Below are positions 1 through 5,733 of a stretch of 6,766 nt of DNA, piece by piece. The translations under genes and the position numbers were made by a program. The notes under the pieces are model-generated. The model worked only from the letters and a program-made list of their open reading frames with translations, was not told the origin of the DNA and ran no database searches. The stretch's first letter is position 1, and each line of letters starts with the position of its first letter. The stretch comes from Alphaproteobacteria bacterium (lineage in GTDB: Bacteria > Pseudomonadota > Alphaproteobacteria > RS24), in contig JAAOIL010000010.1 of NCBI GenBank assembly GCA_015163825.1, positions 1-6,766 on the forward strand, written 5' to 3'.

Positions 1-197
1 CCCAATTAAAAGTGGGGAATACACAAATAAAAGCGATTGTGAAAACTCTTTATGCCGATACCGACAAGCGCTTGCATGGGGCGGCTGCCCTTTCTGTGTT
101 TGCCCATATAGAGGATTTAGTGGCGCGTGATATAGTATGTGTGCAAGACGCCACACCTGCCACACTTGATGCTAGTTATCGTTTAGCGTCTGCATAA
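1..197 (+). CDS. MBL-fold metallohydrolase, C-terminal winged-helix end (partial)
   Basis: Only the last ~65 codons are present. The frame is open from base 3 to the TAA at 195-197, so the gene enters from the left; the GTG at position 12 is an internal codon, not a start. The visible part has a short helical stretch, then LYADTDKRLHGAAALSVFAH and EDLVARDIV. This matches the small winged-helix domain that closes LACTB2-like metallo-beta-lactamase-fold hydrolases of alphaproteobacteria, where the YAD-x-D-x-x-LH-x-AA pattern is typical. The catalytic metal-binding domain lies outside the window, so substrate and activity cannot be judged. The 3' end overlaps the convergent DUF1499 gene by 26 bases. 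The family call rests on the C-terminal pattern alone and is fairly but not fully secure. Confidence 0.72.
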   Translation, partial: QLKVGNTQIKAIVKTLYADTDKRLHGAAALSVFAHIEDLVARDIVCVQDATPATLDASYRLASA

Positions 198-876
198 AGG
201 CTTCAATGCGAGCGGCATTCGCCCCTAAATCAGAAACCCCCACCCGACTAGCCGAGCGCATATCCACCCTCGTATTTTTACCTTCGGGCGACAGGCGAAT
301 AACCACATCATCTATAAAACCGAATAAGGGTGTTTGCACACTCGCCTCTATCGTGCCACGCCCTCGTGTTGCTTGCACCACTTGCCAGCCCATCGCTTGC
401 ACCGCACCAAGCACAATATCAAAAGCAGCAGTGGGCGCATAATCCAACACCGCCGCTTGCACATTATAATGTTGCTCTTGTTGGGCTAACACTTTGGCAT
501 CAAGGGCAAGGCTGTTATCGCTTGGGCTACGTATATTTTGCACCGCCTCAAATTGCGGTGGATTTTTTAAGTCGGTGGTAATATCATGAATGGCGGGCAC
601 TGCTGCCCCACGGCGCATCGTATTTAAGGGCACAAATAAAACCGCCAGCGCTATCACCAATGCCGCCAGCGCACGACCATTTATGCCACCCCAAACCAAA
701 CCGATAATCGCCAACACTAAGGCGACCGCCGCAATCGCTGTTGCCACTGCCACACCCAATAAGGGCAAGCGAAAATCCATAAGCCCAAAGCGGAAAAGCC
801 CCAAGCTTAAAGCGGCTATCATCGGGGCGGCTATCGCTAACCGCAAACCCCAATTGGCACCCCAATGAATATCCAT
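172..876 (-). CDS. DUF1499 family membrane protein
   Basis: The 234-residue product has three hydrophobic segments at about residues 11-30, 37-62 and 67-85, followed by a soluble domain from about 94 to 231. That domain carries the DUF1499 hallmarks: PAIHDITTDLKNPP at 94-107, the TPLFGFIDDVVIR block at 182-194, and RSASRVGVSDLGANAARI ending at 224. The architecture, a short membrane anchor plus one DUF1499 domain, is common in alphaproteobacteria; the biochemical role of the family is unknown to me. The ATG at 874-876 shares one base with the stop codon of the upstream acyl-CoA ligase (TAATG), which fits translational coupling and decides the start. Only a weak purine-rich site (AGGCGG, complement of 884-889) precedes it. 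The end overlaps the convergent MBL hydrolase gene. Confidence 0.88.
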   Translation of the reverse strand: MDIHWGANWGLRLAIAAPMIAALSLGLFRFGLMDFRLPLLGVAVATAIAAVALVLAIIGLVWGGINGRALAALVIALAVLFVPLNTMRRGAAVPAIHDITTDLKNPPQFEAVQNIRSPSDNSLALDAKVLAQQEQHYNVQAAVLDYAPTAAFDIVLGAVQAMGWQVVQATRGRGTIEASVQTPLFGFIDDVVIRLSPEGKNTRVDMRSASRVGVSDLGANAARIEAFMQTLNDN

Positions 877-2519
877 TATTCTGCCGCCTGTTTTGTATTT
901 GGCAAAGTGTAATCTGCAAACTGCTGACGCAAGATTAATTTTTGAATTTTACCTGTCGCGGTATGCGGAATCTCATCTACGAATACGACATCATCGGGCA
1001 TCCACCATTTAGCGATTTTACCCTCCAGATATTTCAGCATATCTTCTTTGCTGACATCGGCGCCGTCATTTTTGATGATAATAAGCAAAGGGCGCTCGTC
1101 CCATTTCGGATGCACCACCCCGATGACGGCTGCTTCGGCGACACCTTCGTGTCCAACAGCGATATTTTCTATCTCAATGGAGGAAATCCACTCCCCCCCA
1201 GATTTGATAACATCTTTGGCGCGGTCAGTTATTTGCATAAAGCCCATCTCGTCTATGGTGGCGACATCACCTGTATCAAAAAAGCCTTGTTCGTCCAAGA
1301 TTTCGCCGCCATCACCTTTGATATATTCGCCAACGATAAACGGACCTTTCACGACCAGATGCCCGAAGGCTTTGCCATCACGCGGCAATTCTTTTCCGTC
1401 ATCATCGGTGATTTTCATCTCTACCAGATAGGGCGCGCGTCCTTGTTTGACTTTTATATCCATTTGTTGGTCAAAGCTCATCTCTTCCATACCAGACTTA
1501 AACTGCGCGATAGTTCCCATAGGCGAGAGTTCCGTCATACCCCAGAGGTGATTAACGCTAACATCATAATCGCGTTCAAATTTCTCTAGCATAACGCGTG
1601 GCACGGCAGAACCACCGATAGACACGCGCTCCAAATCGGGCAGTTTCCCTTTATTGGCTTCCAGATATTGCAACAGCATCAACCAAACCGTAGGCACTGC
1701 CGCCGTGAAACTAACTTTTTCTTCTGTCAGCAATTGATAGATGCTTGCGCCGTCCATATTCGGACCCGGATTAACAATCTTGCTACCAGCGGCGGGGGCG
1801 GCGAACACCAAGCCCCACGCATTGGCATGGAACATAGGCACAACGGGCATCACATTATCTATGCTACGCAAGGCAAAAACATCGGCACTATTGGCAACCA
1901 ATGTATGCAACACATTAGAGCGGTGCGTATAACACACGCCTTTTGGATTACCTGTCGTCCCCGAAGTATAGCACATACCACATGGCGCATTCTCATCAAC
2001 ATCCACCCAGTTAAAATCCCCAGATTGGGCGTCTAGTAAATCTTCATAACAATACACATTCTGCAATGATGTATCAGGCATCTCTCCCGCATCGGCTAAC
2101 ACGATAAAGCCTTTCACATTTTTAATCTCATCAGCAATGCCTTCCATAAGCGGTAGAAATGTTGTGTCCAAAATGATGAACTTATCATCGGCATGATTGA
2201 TAATATAACTTAATTGCTCCGCGAATAGGCGTGGGTTCAACGTATGATAAATCGCCCCAATACCCGCAATGCCATACCAAGATTCAAGATGGCGATGCGT
2301 ATTCCACGCCAAAGTCGCTATGACATCGCCCTTCCCACAGCCTAATGCTTGTAGGGCTTGCGCTAGTTTTCTGGCGCGTAAATGGGCTTGCCCATAGGTT
2401 TCACGATGGATAGTGCCATTGACCAATCGCGAGACGATTTCTCTCTCATTGTGATTGATATTTGCGTAATCCAAAATACCATTAACCAGCAATGGCACAT
2501 TTTGCATTGATCCGAACAT
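876..2519 (-). CDS. Acyl-CoA synthetase, DmdB-like (3-(methylthio)propionyl-CoA ligase family)
   Basis: This 547-residue ANL-superfamily enzyme would activate a carboxylic acid to its CoA thioester through an acyl-adenylate. The P-loop YTSGTTGNPKG is at 184-194, the HANAW substrate-side motif at 231-235, WGMTE at 326-330, FDTGD at 414-418, the hinge region DRAKDVIKSGGEWISS at 432-447, and the catalytic lysine of the A10 motif (TGK) is K524. The N-terminus (MFGSMQNVPL), the LNPRLF-x-EQL-x-YIINHA block and the HPKWDERPLL block strongly resemble roseobacter DmdB, which makes 3-methylmercaptopropionyl-CoA in DMSP demethylation. Members also use short and medium fatty acids, and no dmdA, dmdC or dmdD is visible here, so the substrate is open. 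The start is supported by a strong GGGAGGG ribosome site and by family alignment. It heads a two-gene unit with DUF1499. Confidence 0.93.
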   Translation of the reverse strand: MFGSMQNVPLLVNGILDYANINHNEREIVSRLVNGTIHRETYGQAHLRARKLAQALQALGCGKGDVIATLAWNTHRHLESWYGIAGIGAIYHTLNPRLFAEQLSYIINHADDKFIILDTTFLPLMEGIADEIKNVKGFIVLADAGEMPDTSLQNVYCYEDLLDAQSGDFNWVDVDENAPCGMCYTSGTTGNPKGVCYTHRSNVLHTLVANSADVFALRSIDNVMPVVPMFHANAWGLVFAAPAAGSKIVNPGPNMDGASIYQLLTEEKVSFTAAVPTVWLMLLQYLEANKGKLPDLERVSIGGSAVPRVMLEKFERDYDVSVNHLWGMTELSPMGTIAQFKSGMEEMSFDQQMDIKVKQGRAPYLVEMKITDDDGKELPRDGKAFGHLVVKGPFIVGEYIKGDGGEILDEQGFFDTGDVATIDEMGFMQITDRAKDVIKSGGEWISSIEIENIAVGHEGVAEAAVIGVVHPKWDERPLLIIIKNDGADVSKEDMLKYLEGKIAKWWMPDDVVFVDEIPHTATGKIQKLILRQQFADYTLPNTKQAAE

Positions 2520-2523
2520 AATG

Positions 2524-2530
2524 CCCTCCC
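2524..2530 (-). promoter_or_regulatory. Ribosome binding site of the acyl-CoA ligase
   Basis: On the minus strand GGGAGGG lies 4 bases upstream of the ATG at 2517-2519 (about 5 if only GGGAGG pairs). It is one of the strongest Shine-Dalgarno matches in the window and favours this start over the in-frame Met at codon 5. I see no convincing -10/-35 pair for this gene in the 89-base divergent gap. Confidence 0.75.
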
Positions 2531-2560
2531 TTGTTTATTTGCACTTGCCAGTGTGCCGTA

Positions 2561-2590
2561 TTGTGATATGGTTTGTCTAGTCTTTATAAA
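2561..2590 (+). promoter_or_regulatory. Candidate sigma-70-type promoter of the amidase gene
   Basis: TTGTGA (2561-2566) and TATAAA (2585-2590) are separated by 18 bases. Transcription would begin near 2597, just before the ribosome binding site at 2598-2602, giving an unusually short leader of about 12 bases. The match is imperfect and the region is AT-rich, so this is only a candidate. Confidence 0.3.
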
Positions 2591-2597
2591 TAAAAAA

Positions 2598-2602
2598 GGG
2601 AG
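2598..2602 (+). promoter_or_regulatory. Ribosome binding site of the amidase gene
   Basis: GGGAG sits 6 bases before the ATG at 2609, following an A-rich run. Sequence and spacing are near ideal and fix the start codon. Confidence 0.75.
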
Positions 2603-2608
2603 AAAATC

Positions 2609-4060
2609 ATGACGATAGGTGATAAATCTGCGGCACAATTGGGGCGCGACATTGCTTCTGGTGCTTTATCTTCGCAAGAGGTTACGCATTATTATATAGA
2701 ACAAATCAAGTCCCACAACCCGAAGATTAATGCGGTAATAGACGACCGCTTTGAGGCGGCGGTGGCGGAATCACACGTGGCCGATGCCGCGCGTGAAGCG
2801 GGGGATATTAAAGGGGCATTGCATGGTGTGCCGATGACGGTCAAAGATGCGTTTGAGGTAGAGGGCTTATCGTGCACGGTTGGGGCGCCTCAGTTTGCCA
2901 ATCACATATCAGACCGCAATGCTGTTGTTGTAAATAAATTAAGAGAGGCAGGGGCGATTATATTAGGCAAAACCAATACCCCGCTTTTTTGTGGCGACTG
3001 GCAAAGTTTCAACGAATTACATGGCACGACCAATAACCCTCATAATTTAGAGCACACGCCGGGTGGTTCATCGGGTGGTTCTGCGGCGGCGTTGGCGGCG
3101 GGTATGACACCGCTAGAATATGGCAGTGATATTGGTGGTTCTATTCGCATACCAGCGCATTATTGTGGTTTGTTTGGACATAAGCCGACTTATGGGATTG
3201 TCTCTAAAGCGGGTCATGTGCCACCGCCGCATGGAACGCGGGCGCCAACGGCATTATCTGTTGTCGGACCATTGGCGCGGTCGGTAGAAGATTTGGAACT
3301 AGCCCTTGATTTAACGATAGGGCTTGATGCCCCGCAATCAAATGCGATGCAGTTGAAACTACAAGCGCCACGCGCGACCACACCGCAAGGCTTACGCATT
3401 GGGGTTTGGTCGGACGATGCTTATTGCGCCATTGATAGCGAGTTAAAATCTGCCATAGAAGAAGCGGCGGCGAAACTAGGGGCGGCGGGGGCGCAAATCA
3501 TAGATATGCGCCCTGATTTTACATTAGCAGAACACACCGAAGCCTATTTTATGTTGCTGAACCCGATTATGGCGACTTCTTTTCCAGAGAGCACACATAA
3601 AAAATTGCAGGCGGCTGTTGAGGCGGCAGACCCAGAGGATAAATCGCTAGAAATCATGCAAGCGCGGGGGGCGCGGTTGCTTTACAAAGACTGGCTATTA
3701 TGGGACGAGGCACGGGCGCAATTAGCGTGGAAATGGCAACAATATTTTGAAAAAGTTGATGTGTTATTTTGCCCTGTCACCCCGACACCAGCGATGCCAC
3801 ACACGCAAACATTACCTTTTGAAGCACGCGCTTTTTCGGTTAATGGCAAACCGCGCAAATATATGGAGAACATTATTTGGGCGGGGATTTCTATTATGTG
3901 CGGTCTGCCTTCTACGGCTGTGCCATTGGGCAAGCATAGTTCGGGCTTGCCTATGGGTATGCAGGTGGTCGGTCCCGCTTATGAAGATAAAACCCCTATC
4001 GCTGTCGCGCGTATGTTAGAGGCGGCGGGGTATGTTTTCCAAAAACCGCTTATGAATTAA
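2609..4060 (+). CDS. Amidase-signature family amidase
   Basis: The 483-residue protein is a complete amidase-signature hydrolase, a family that cleaves carboxylic amides to acid plus ammonia or amine through a Ser-cisSer-Lys triad. The residues are visible: K79 in VPMTVKDAF, cis-Ser S154 in GGSSGGSA, and nucleophile S178 in GSDIGGSIRIPA. The S154-S178 spacing of 24 equals that of known members such as malonamidase E2 and FAAH. C-terminal family blocks are also present: CPVTPTPAMPH at 388-398, GLPSTAVPLG at 432-441 and GLPMGMQVVGP at 446-456. There is no signal peptide, so it is probably cytoplasmic. It lacks the context of a GatCAB subunit (no gatC or gatB nearby). The substrate cannot be read from the sequence. 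It is transcribed divergently from a DmdB-like ligase that could activate a released acid, which is inference only. Confidence 0.94.
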   Translation: MTIGDKSAAQLGRDIASGALSSQEVTHYYIEQIKSHNPKINAVIDDRFEAAVAESHVADAAREAGDIKGALHGVPMTVKDAFEVEGLSCTVGAPQFANHISDRNAVVVNKLREAGAIILGKTNTPLFCGDWQSFNELHGTTNNPHNLEHTPGGSSGGSAAALAAGMTPLEYGSDIGGSIRIPAHYCGLFGHKPTYGIVSKAGHVPPPHGTRAPTALSVVGPLARSVEDLELALDLTIGLDAPQSNAMQLKLQAPRATTPQGLRIGVWSDDAYCAIDSELKSAIEEAAAKLGAAGAQIIDMRPDFTLAEHTEAYFMLLNPIMATSFPESTHKKLQAAVEAADPEDKSLEIMQARGARLLYKDWLLWDEARAQLAWKWQQYFEKVDVLFCPVTPTPAMPHTQTLPFEARAFSVNGKPRKYMENIIWAGISIMCGLPSTAVPLGKHSSGLPMGMQVVGPAYEDKTPIAVARMLEAAGYVFQKPLMN

Positions 4061-4077
4061 AAGTGAGCTAGGTTTTT
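4041..4077. terminator. Probable bidirectional intrinsic terminator
   Basis: AAAAACC-GCT (4041-4050) can pair with AGC (4066-4068) and GGTTTTT (4071-4077), leaving a 15-base loop and a 2-base bulge. GC-richer core pairs are flanked by an A-run on one side and a T-run on the other, so the hairpin would end in a U-tract read from either strand. It lies across the 3' ends of the convergent amidase and efflux genes and includes both stop codons. The core is short and the loop large, so strength is uncertain. Confidence 0.5.
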
Positions 4078-5018
4078 TCAAGAGGCGTTATTGTTTCTGC
4101 CCCATCTGGGTCTTGGTGGATAAGCACTTGTGCATTGGGGAAGGCTTCACACACCGCCTCCTCCACTGCATCAGATATGGTGTGCGCTTGTGTCAAACTC
4201 ATCGTGCCGTCCAGTTCTATATGACATTGCACAAAGCAATCCAACCCGGCACGGCGGGTGCGTAAATCGTGCAAGCCCCGCACTTGCGGATGTGATGTAA
4301 TAATTTTACGAATAGCGCTGCGTTCTTCTTCACTCATTTCGGCATCCATCAATTGGGTTGTGGCAGTAAAGATAATCCGCCATGCGCCTCGTGCTAAAAT
4401 ACCTGCCACAATCACCCCACAAATCGCATCGGCATATAAAAAATTAAACGGCGCCGACGACAACACCAAAGCCGCAATCACCCCGACATTCATATAGACA
4501 TCAGAGGCGTAATGCGCTTCATCAGCCGATATAGCGATAGATTTCGTGGAACGCGCCACACGCCTTTGCACAAAAACCAACGCCAATGTTAGCACAATGG
4601 ATATCACCATAGTCGCAATGCCTATCGTGCTATAACTTATTGTGTTGGTGGCAAGCCCCGCTTGTGCCGATTCCACCACCAAGAATATAGCAGCACCCGC
4701 AATAATCACGCCTTGTGCCAATGCCGCCAGAGCCTCTGCCTTGCCGTGCCCGAAGCGATGCTCTTTATCGGCGGGGGTTTGGGCGTGGCGGATAGCAAAG
4801 AAGTTCATCAGCGAAATAGAAAAATCCAATACCGAATCCAATAATGCCCCCAGCATCGCCACCGACCCTGTCAGCACCCATGCCACAGATTTAATAGCGA
4901 TTAAAATTATCGCCACCACCATAGATAGCAGTGCCGTCATCCGCACCCTGCGTTTAACACTATCGGGGGCATCATCACTAATGGTGATGAAGTGGTCGTG
5001 ATGATGATTATTGCTCAT
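4068..5018 (-). CDS. Cation diffusion facilitator, FieF type (Fe/Zn/divalent metal efflux)
   Basis: The 316-residue product is an inner-membrane proton/metal antiporter of the CDF family. Six membrane segments are visible at about 27-48, 52-76, 95-116, 130-150, 172-190 and 193-211, followed by the cytoplasmic metal-binding domain (about 222-305). All three metal sites of E. coli FieF are conserved: transport site D61 and D65 (DSVLD) with H169 and D173 (HYASD); site B D84, H87 and H91 (PADKEHRFGHGK); and C-terminal site H250, H266, H301 and D303. The all-Asp/His transport site with DD in TM2 resembles FieF more than ZitB-like members, which have HD there. The N-terminus is His-rich (HHHDH at 5-9), a possible extra metal contact. 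There is no Shine-Dalgarno sequence; an extended -10 lies 5 bases upstream of the ATG. pdxH ends 18 bases upstream on the same strand. The exact metal (Fe, Zn, Cd, Mn) is not determined. Confidence 0.93.
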   Translation of the reverse strand: MSNNHHHDHFITISDDAPDSVKRRVRMTALLSMVVAIILIAIKSVAWVLTGSVAMLGALLDSVLDFSISLMNFFAIRHAQTPADKEHRFGHGKAEALAALAQGVIIAGAAIFLVVESAQAGLATNTISYSTIGIATMVISIVLTLALVFVQRRVARSTKSIAISADEAHYASDVYMNVGVIAALVLSSAPFNFLYADAICGVIVAGILARGAWRIIFTATTQLMDAEMSEEERSAIRKIITSHPQVRGLHDLRTRRAGLDCFVQCHIELDGTMSLTQAHTISDAVEEAVCEAFPNAQVLIHQDPDGAETITPLEKT

Positions 5019-5023
5019 AATTC

Positions 5024-5051
5024 ATTATAACAGGGATTATGGATACAGCAA
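5024..5051 (-). promoter_or_regulatory. Extended -10 promoter of the cation efflux gene, possibly leaderless
   Basis: The minus strand reads TGTTATAAT (complement of 5024-5032), a perfect TGnTATAAT extended -10. A partial -35 (TTGCTG, complement of 5046-5051) is 16 bases upstream, inside the end of pdxH. The hexamer ends only 5 bases before the ATG at 5018, so transcription would begin at or next to the start codon. No Shine-Dalgarno sequence is present. The gene may therefore be expressed separately from pdxH as a leaderless message. Confidence 0.5.
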
Positions 5052-5642
5052 ATGCGTCTGCCACTCATTATTATCAGTCCGTTTATAAACCAGCCTATGA
5101 TGAAGGCGATGCGCACCATCTTGCCAGAACTCCACCTCAGACACCACAAGCCGACACCCGCCCCAATAAGGGGGACGCGGCACTTCTTCACCTTCAAAGT
5201 TTTGTGTATGGGTCGTGGCGGCAGTTTGTAAATCGCTATAGTGCGTAAGCGGTCGCGATTGTTGCGAAGCCCATGCCCCCACTCTACTCTGGCGAGACCT
5301 TGTAGCAAAATAGGCATCGGCTTCGGCGGCATCAACGGACTCCATCCGCCCACGCAGACGCACTTGGCGGCGCAGGCTTTTCCAATGAAAACAAGCGGCA
5401 CCATAAGGGTGAGCGGCAATCTCTAGTCCTTTTTGGCTTTCCAGATTGGTATGAAATGTGAAGCCACGCTCATCATAGGTTTTCAGCAGCACCATTCTTA
5501 TATTGGGCAGCATATCATCGGGATTATAGGTGGCGAGTGCCATAGCTTCGGCATCATTTGGCTCGGCAGTGCGGGCTTCCCCCAGCCATACGCCAAATAG
5601 AGCAAGCGGTGCGGCGGGGGGATTTGCGAAAATATCACTCAT
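5037..5642 (-). CDS. pdxH: Pyridoxamine/pyridoxine 5'-phosphate oxidase
   Basis: This FMN enzyme oxidises PNP or PMP to PLP. The 201-residue protein shows the family blocks in order: PLALF near 12-16, RMVLLK at 49-54, FHTNLESQKG at 63-72, FHWKSLRRQVRLRG at 85-98, RVGAWASQQS at 120-129, RPPYWGG at 156-162 and the signature EFWQDGAHRLHHR at 171-183. It lacks the longer N-terminal arm of the E. coli enzyme, as is usual in alphaproteobacteria. Oddities: the signature ends HHR where HDR/HNR/HER is expected; WGG is followed by C163 instead of the usual aromatic residue; and the C-terminus is LLYP where RLxP/RMYP is usual. R179 and H181, equivalent to substrate-contacting R197 and H199 of E. coli, are intact, so activity is likely. 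No Shine-Dalgarno sequence precedes the ATG at 5640-5642. It is divergent from fabI. Confidence 0.93.
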   Translation of the reverse strand: MSDIFANPPAAPLALFGVWLGEARTAEPNDAEAMALATYNPDDMLPNIRMVLLKTYDERGFTFHTNLESQKGLEIAAHPYGAACFHWKSLRRQVRLRGRMESVDAAEADAYFATRSRQSRVGAWASQQSRPLTHYSDLQTAATTHTQNFEGEEVPRPPYWGGCRLVVSEVEFWQDGAHRLHHRLVYKRTDNNEWQTHLLYP

Positions 5643-5648
5643 AACGAA

Positions 5649-5657
5649 ACTATAGCA
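5649..5657 (-). promoter_or_regulatory. Extended -10 promoter of pdxH, possibly leaderless
   Basis: The minus strand reads TGCTATAGT (complement of 5649-5657), an extended -10 with one mismatch to TATAAT. It ends exactly 6 bases before the ATG, so the predicted start of transcription is the A of the start codon. No good -35 is seen, which an extended -10 can tolerate, and there is no Shine-Dalgarno sequence. Confidence 0.45.
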
Positions 5658-5662
5658 TACAG

Positions 5663-5677
5663 AGCCTATTTGAGGCT
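5663..5677. repeat. Inverted repeat in the pdxH-fabI divergent region (possible operator)
   Basis: AGCCT (5663-5667) and AGGCT (5673-5677) form a perfect 5-base dyad around ATTTG. A looser outer pair, ATAGC (5652-5656) and GCTAT (5675-5679), overlaps it. The dyad lies between the pdxH -10 and the candidate fabI -10, where a regulator could affect both. Short dyads also occur by chance. Confidence 0.3.
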
Positions 5678-5685
5678 ATGATAAT
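5677..5685 (+). promoter_or_regulatory. Candidate -10 region of the fabI-aroC unit
   Basis: TATGATAAT contains two overlapping -10-like hexamers (TATGAT at 5677-5682 and GATAAT at 5680-5685). No clear -35 is present. Transcription would begin around 5690, giving a leader of roughly 40 bases that contains an A/G-rich stretch and the ribosome site. Confidence 0.35.
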
Positions 5686-5720
5686 CACGCAAAGCAGGTT
5701 AAAAAGGGAAAAGAAAACAA

Positions 5721-5728
5721 GAGGAGAG
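5721..5728 (+). promoter_or_regulatory. Ribosome binding site of fabI
   Basis: GAGGAGAG contains AGGAG (5722-5726), 7 bases before the ATG at 5734. This strong match fixes the start. Confidence 0.8.
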
Positions 5729-5733
5729 ATTTT

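Noticed and set aside
12..14. GTG as a start codon of a small 61-residue protein
   Set aside because: The frame is open upstream to the window edge, no ribosome site precedes it, and the product matches the C-terminal domain of a larger MBL-fold hydrolase.
206..868. Plus-strand open frames opposite the DUF1499 gene
   Set aside because: Low-complexity translations with no domain, antisense to a recognisable protein.
584..919. A 111-codon minus-strand frame overlapping the DUF1499 gene start
   Set aside because: It is a frame shadow of the DUF1499 gene and the ligase end; its translation matches no family and the DUF1499 frame explains the region.
942..1589. A 215-codon open frame antisense to the acyl-CoA ligase
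   Set aside because: It lies wholly inside a well-conserved ligase gene on the opposite strand, has no recognisable domain and no convincing ribosome site. Long antisense frames are common opposite such genes.
2609..4060. Amidase as GatA of the tRNA amidotransferase
   Set aside because: No gatC or gatB is adjacent, and the C-terminal blocks fit a stand-alone amidase better.
4..4065. The 11-base string AATTAAAAGTG at 4-14 and again at 4055-4065
   Set aside because: It is AT-rich, sits in a coding frame in the first case and across a stop codon in the second, and has no shared context; chance is the simplest explanation.
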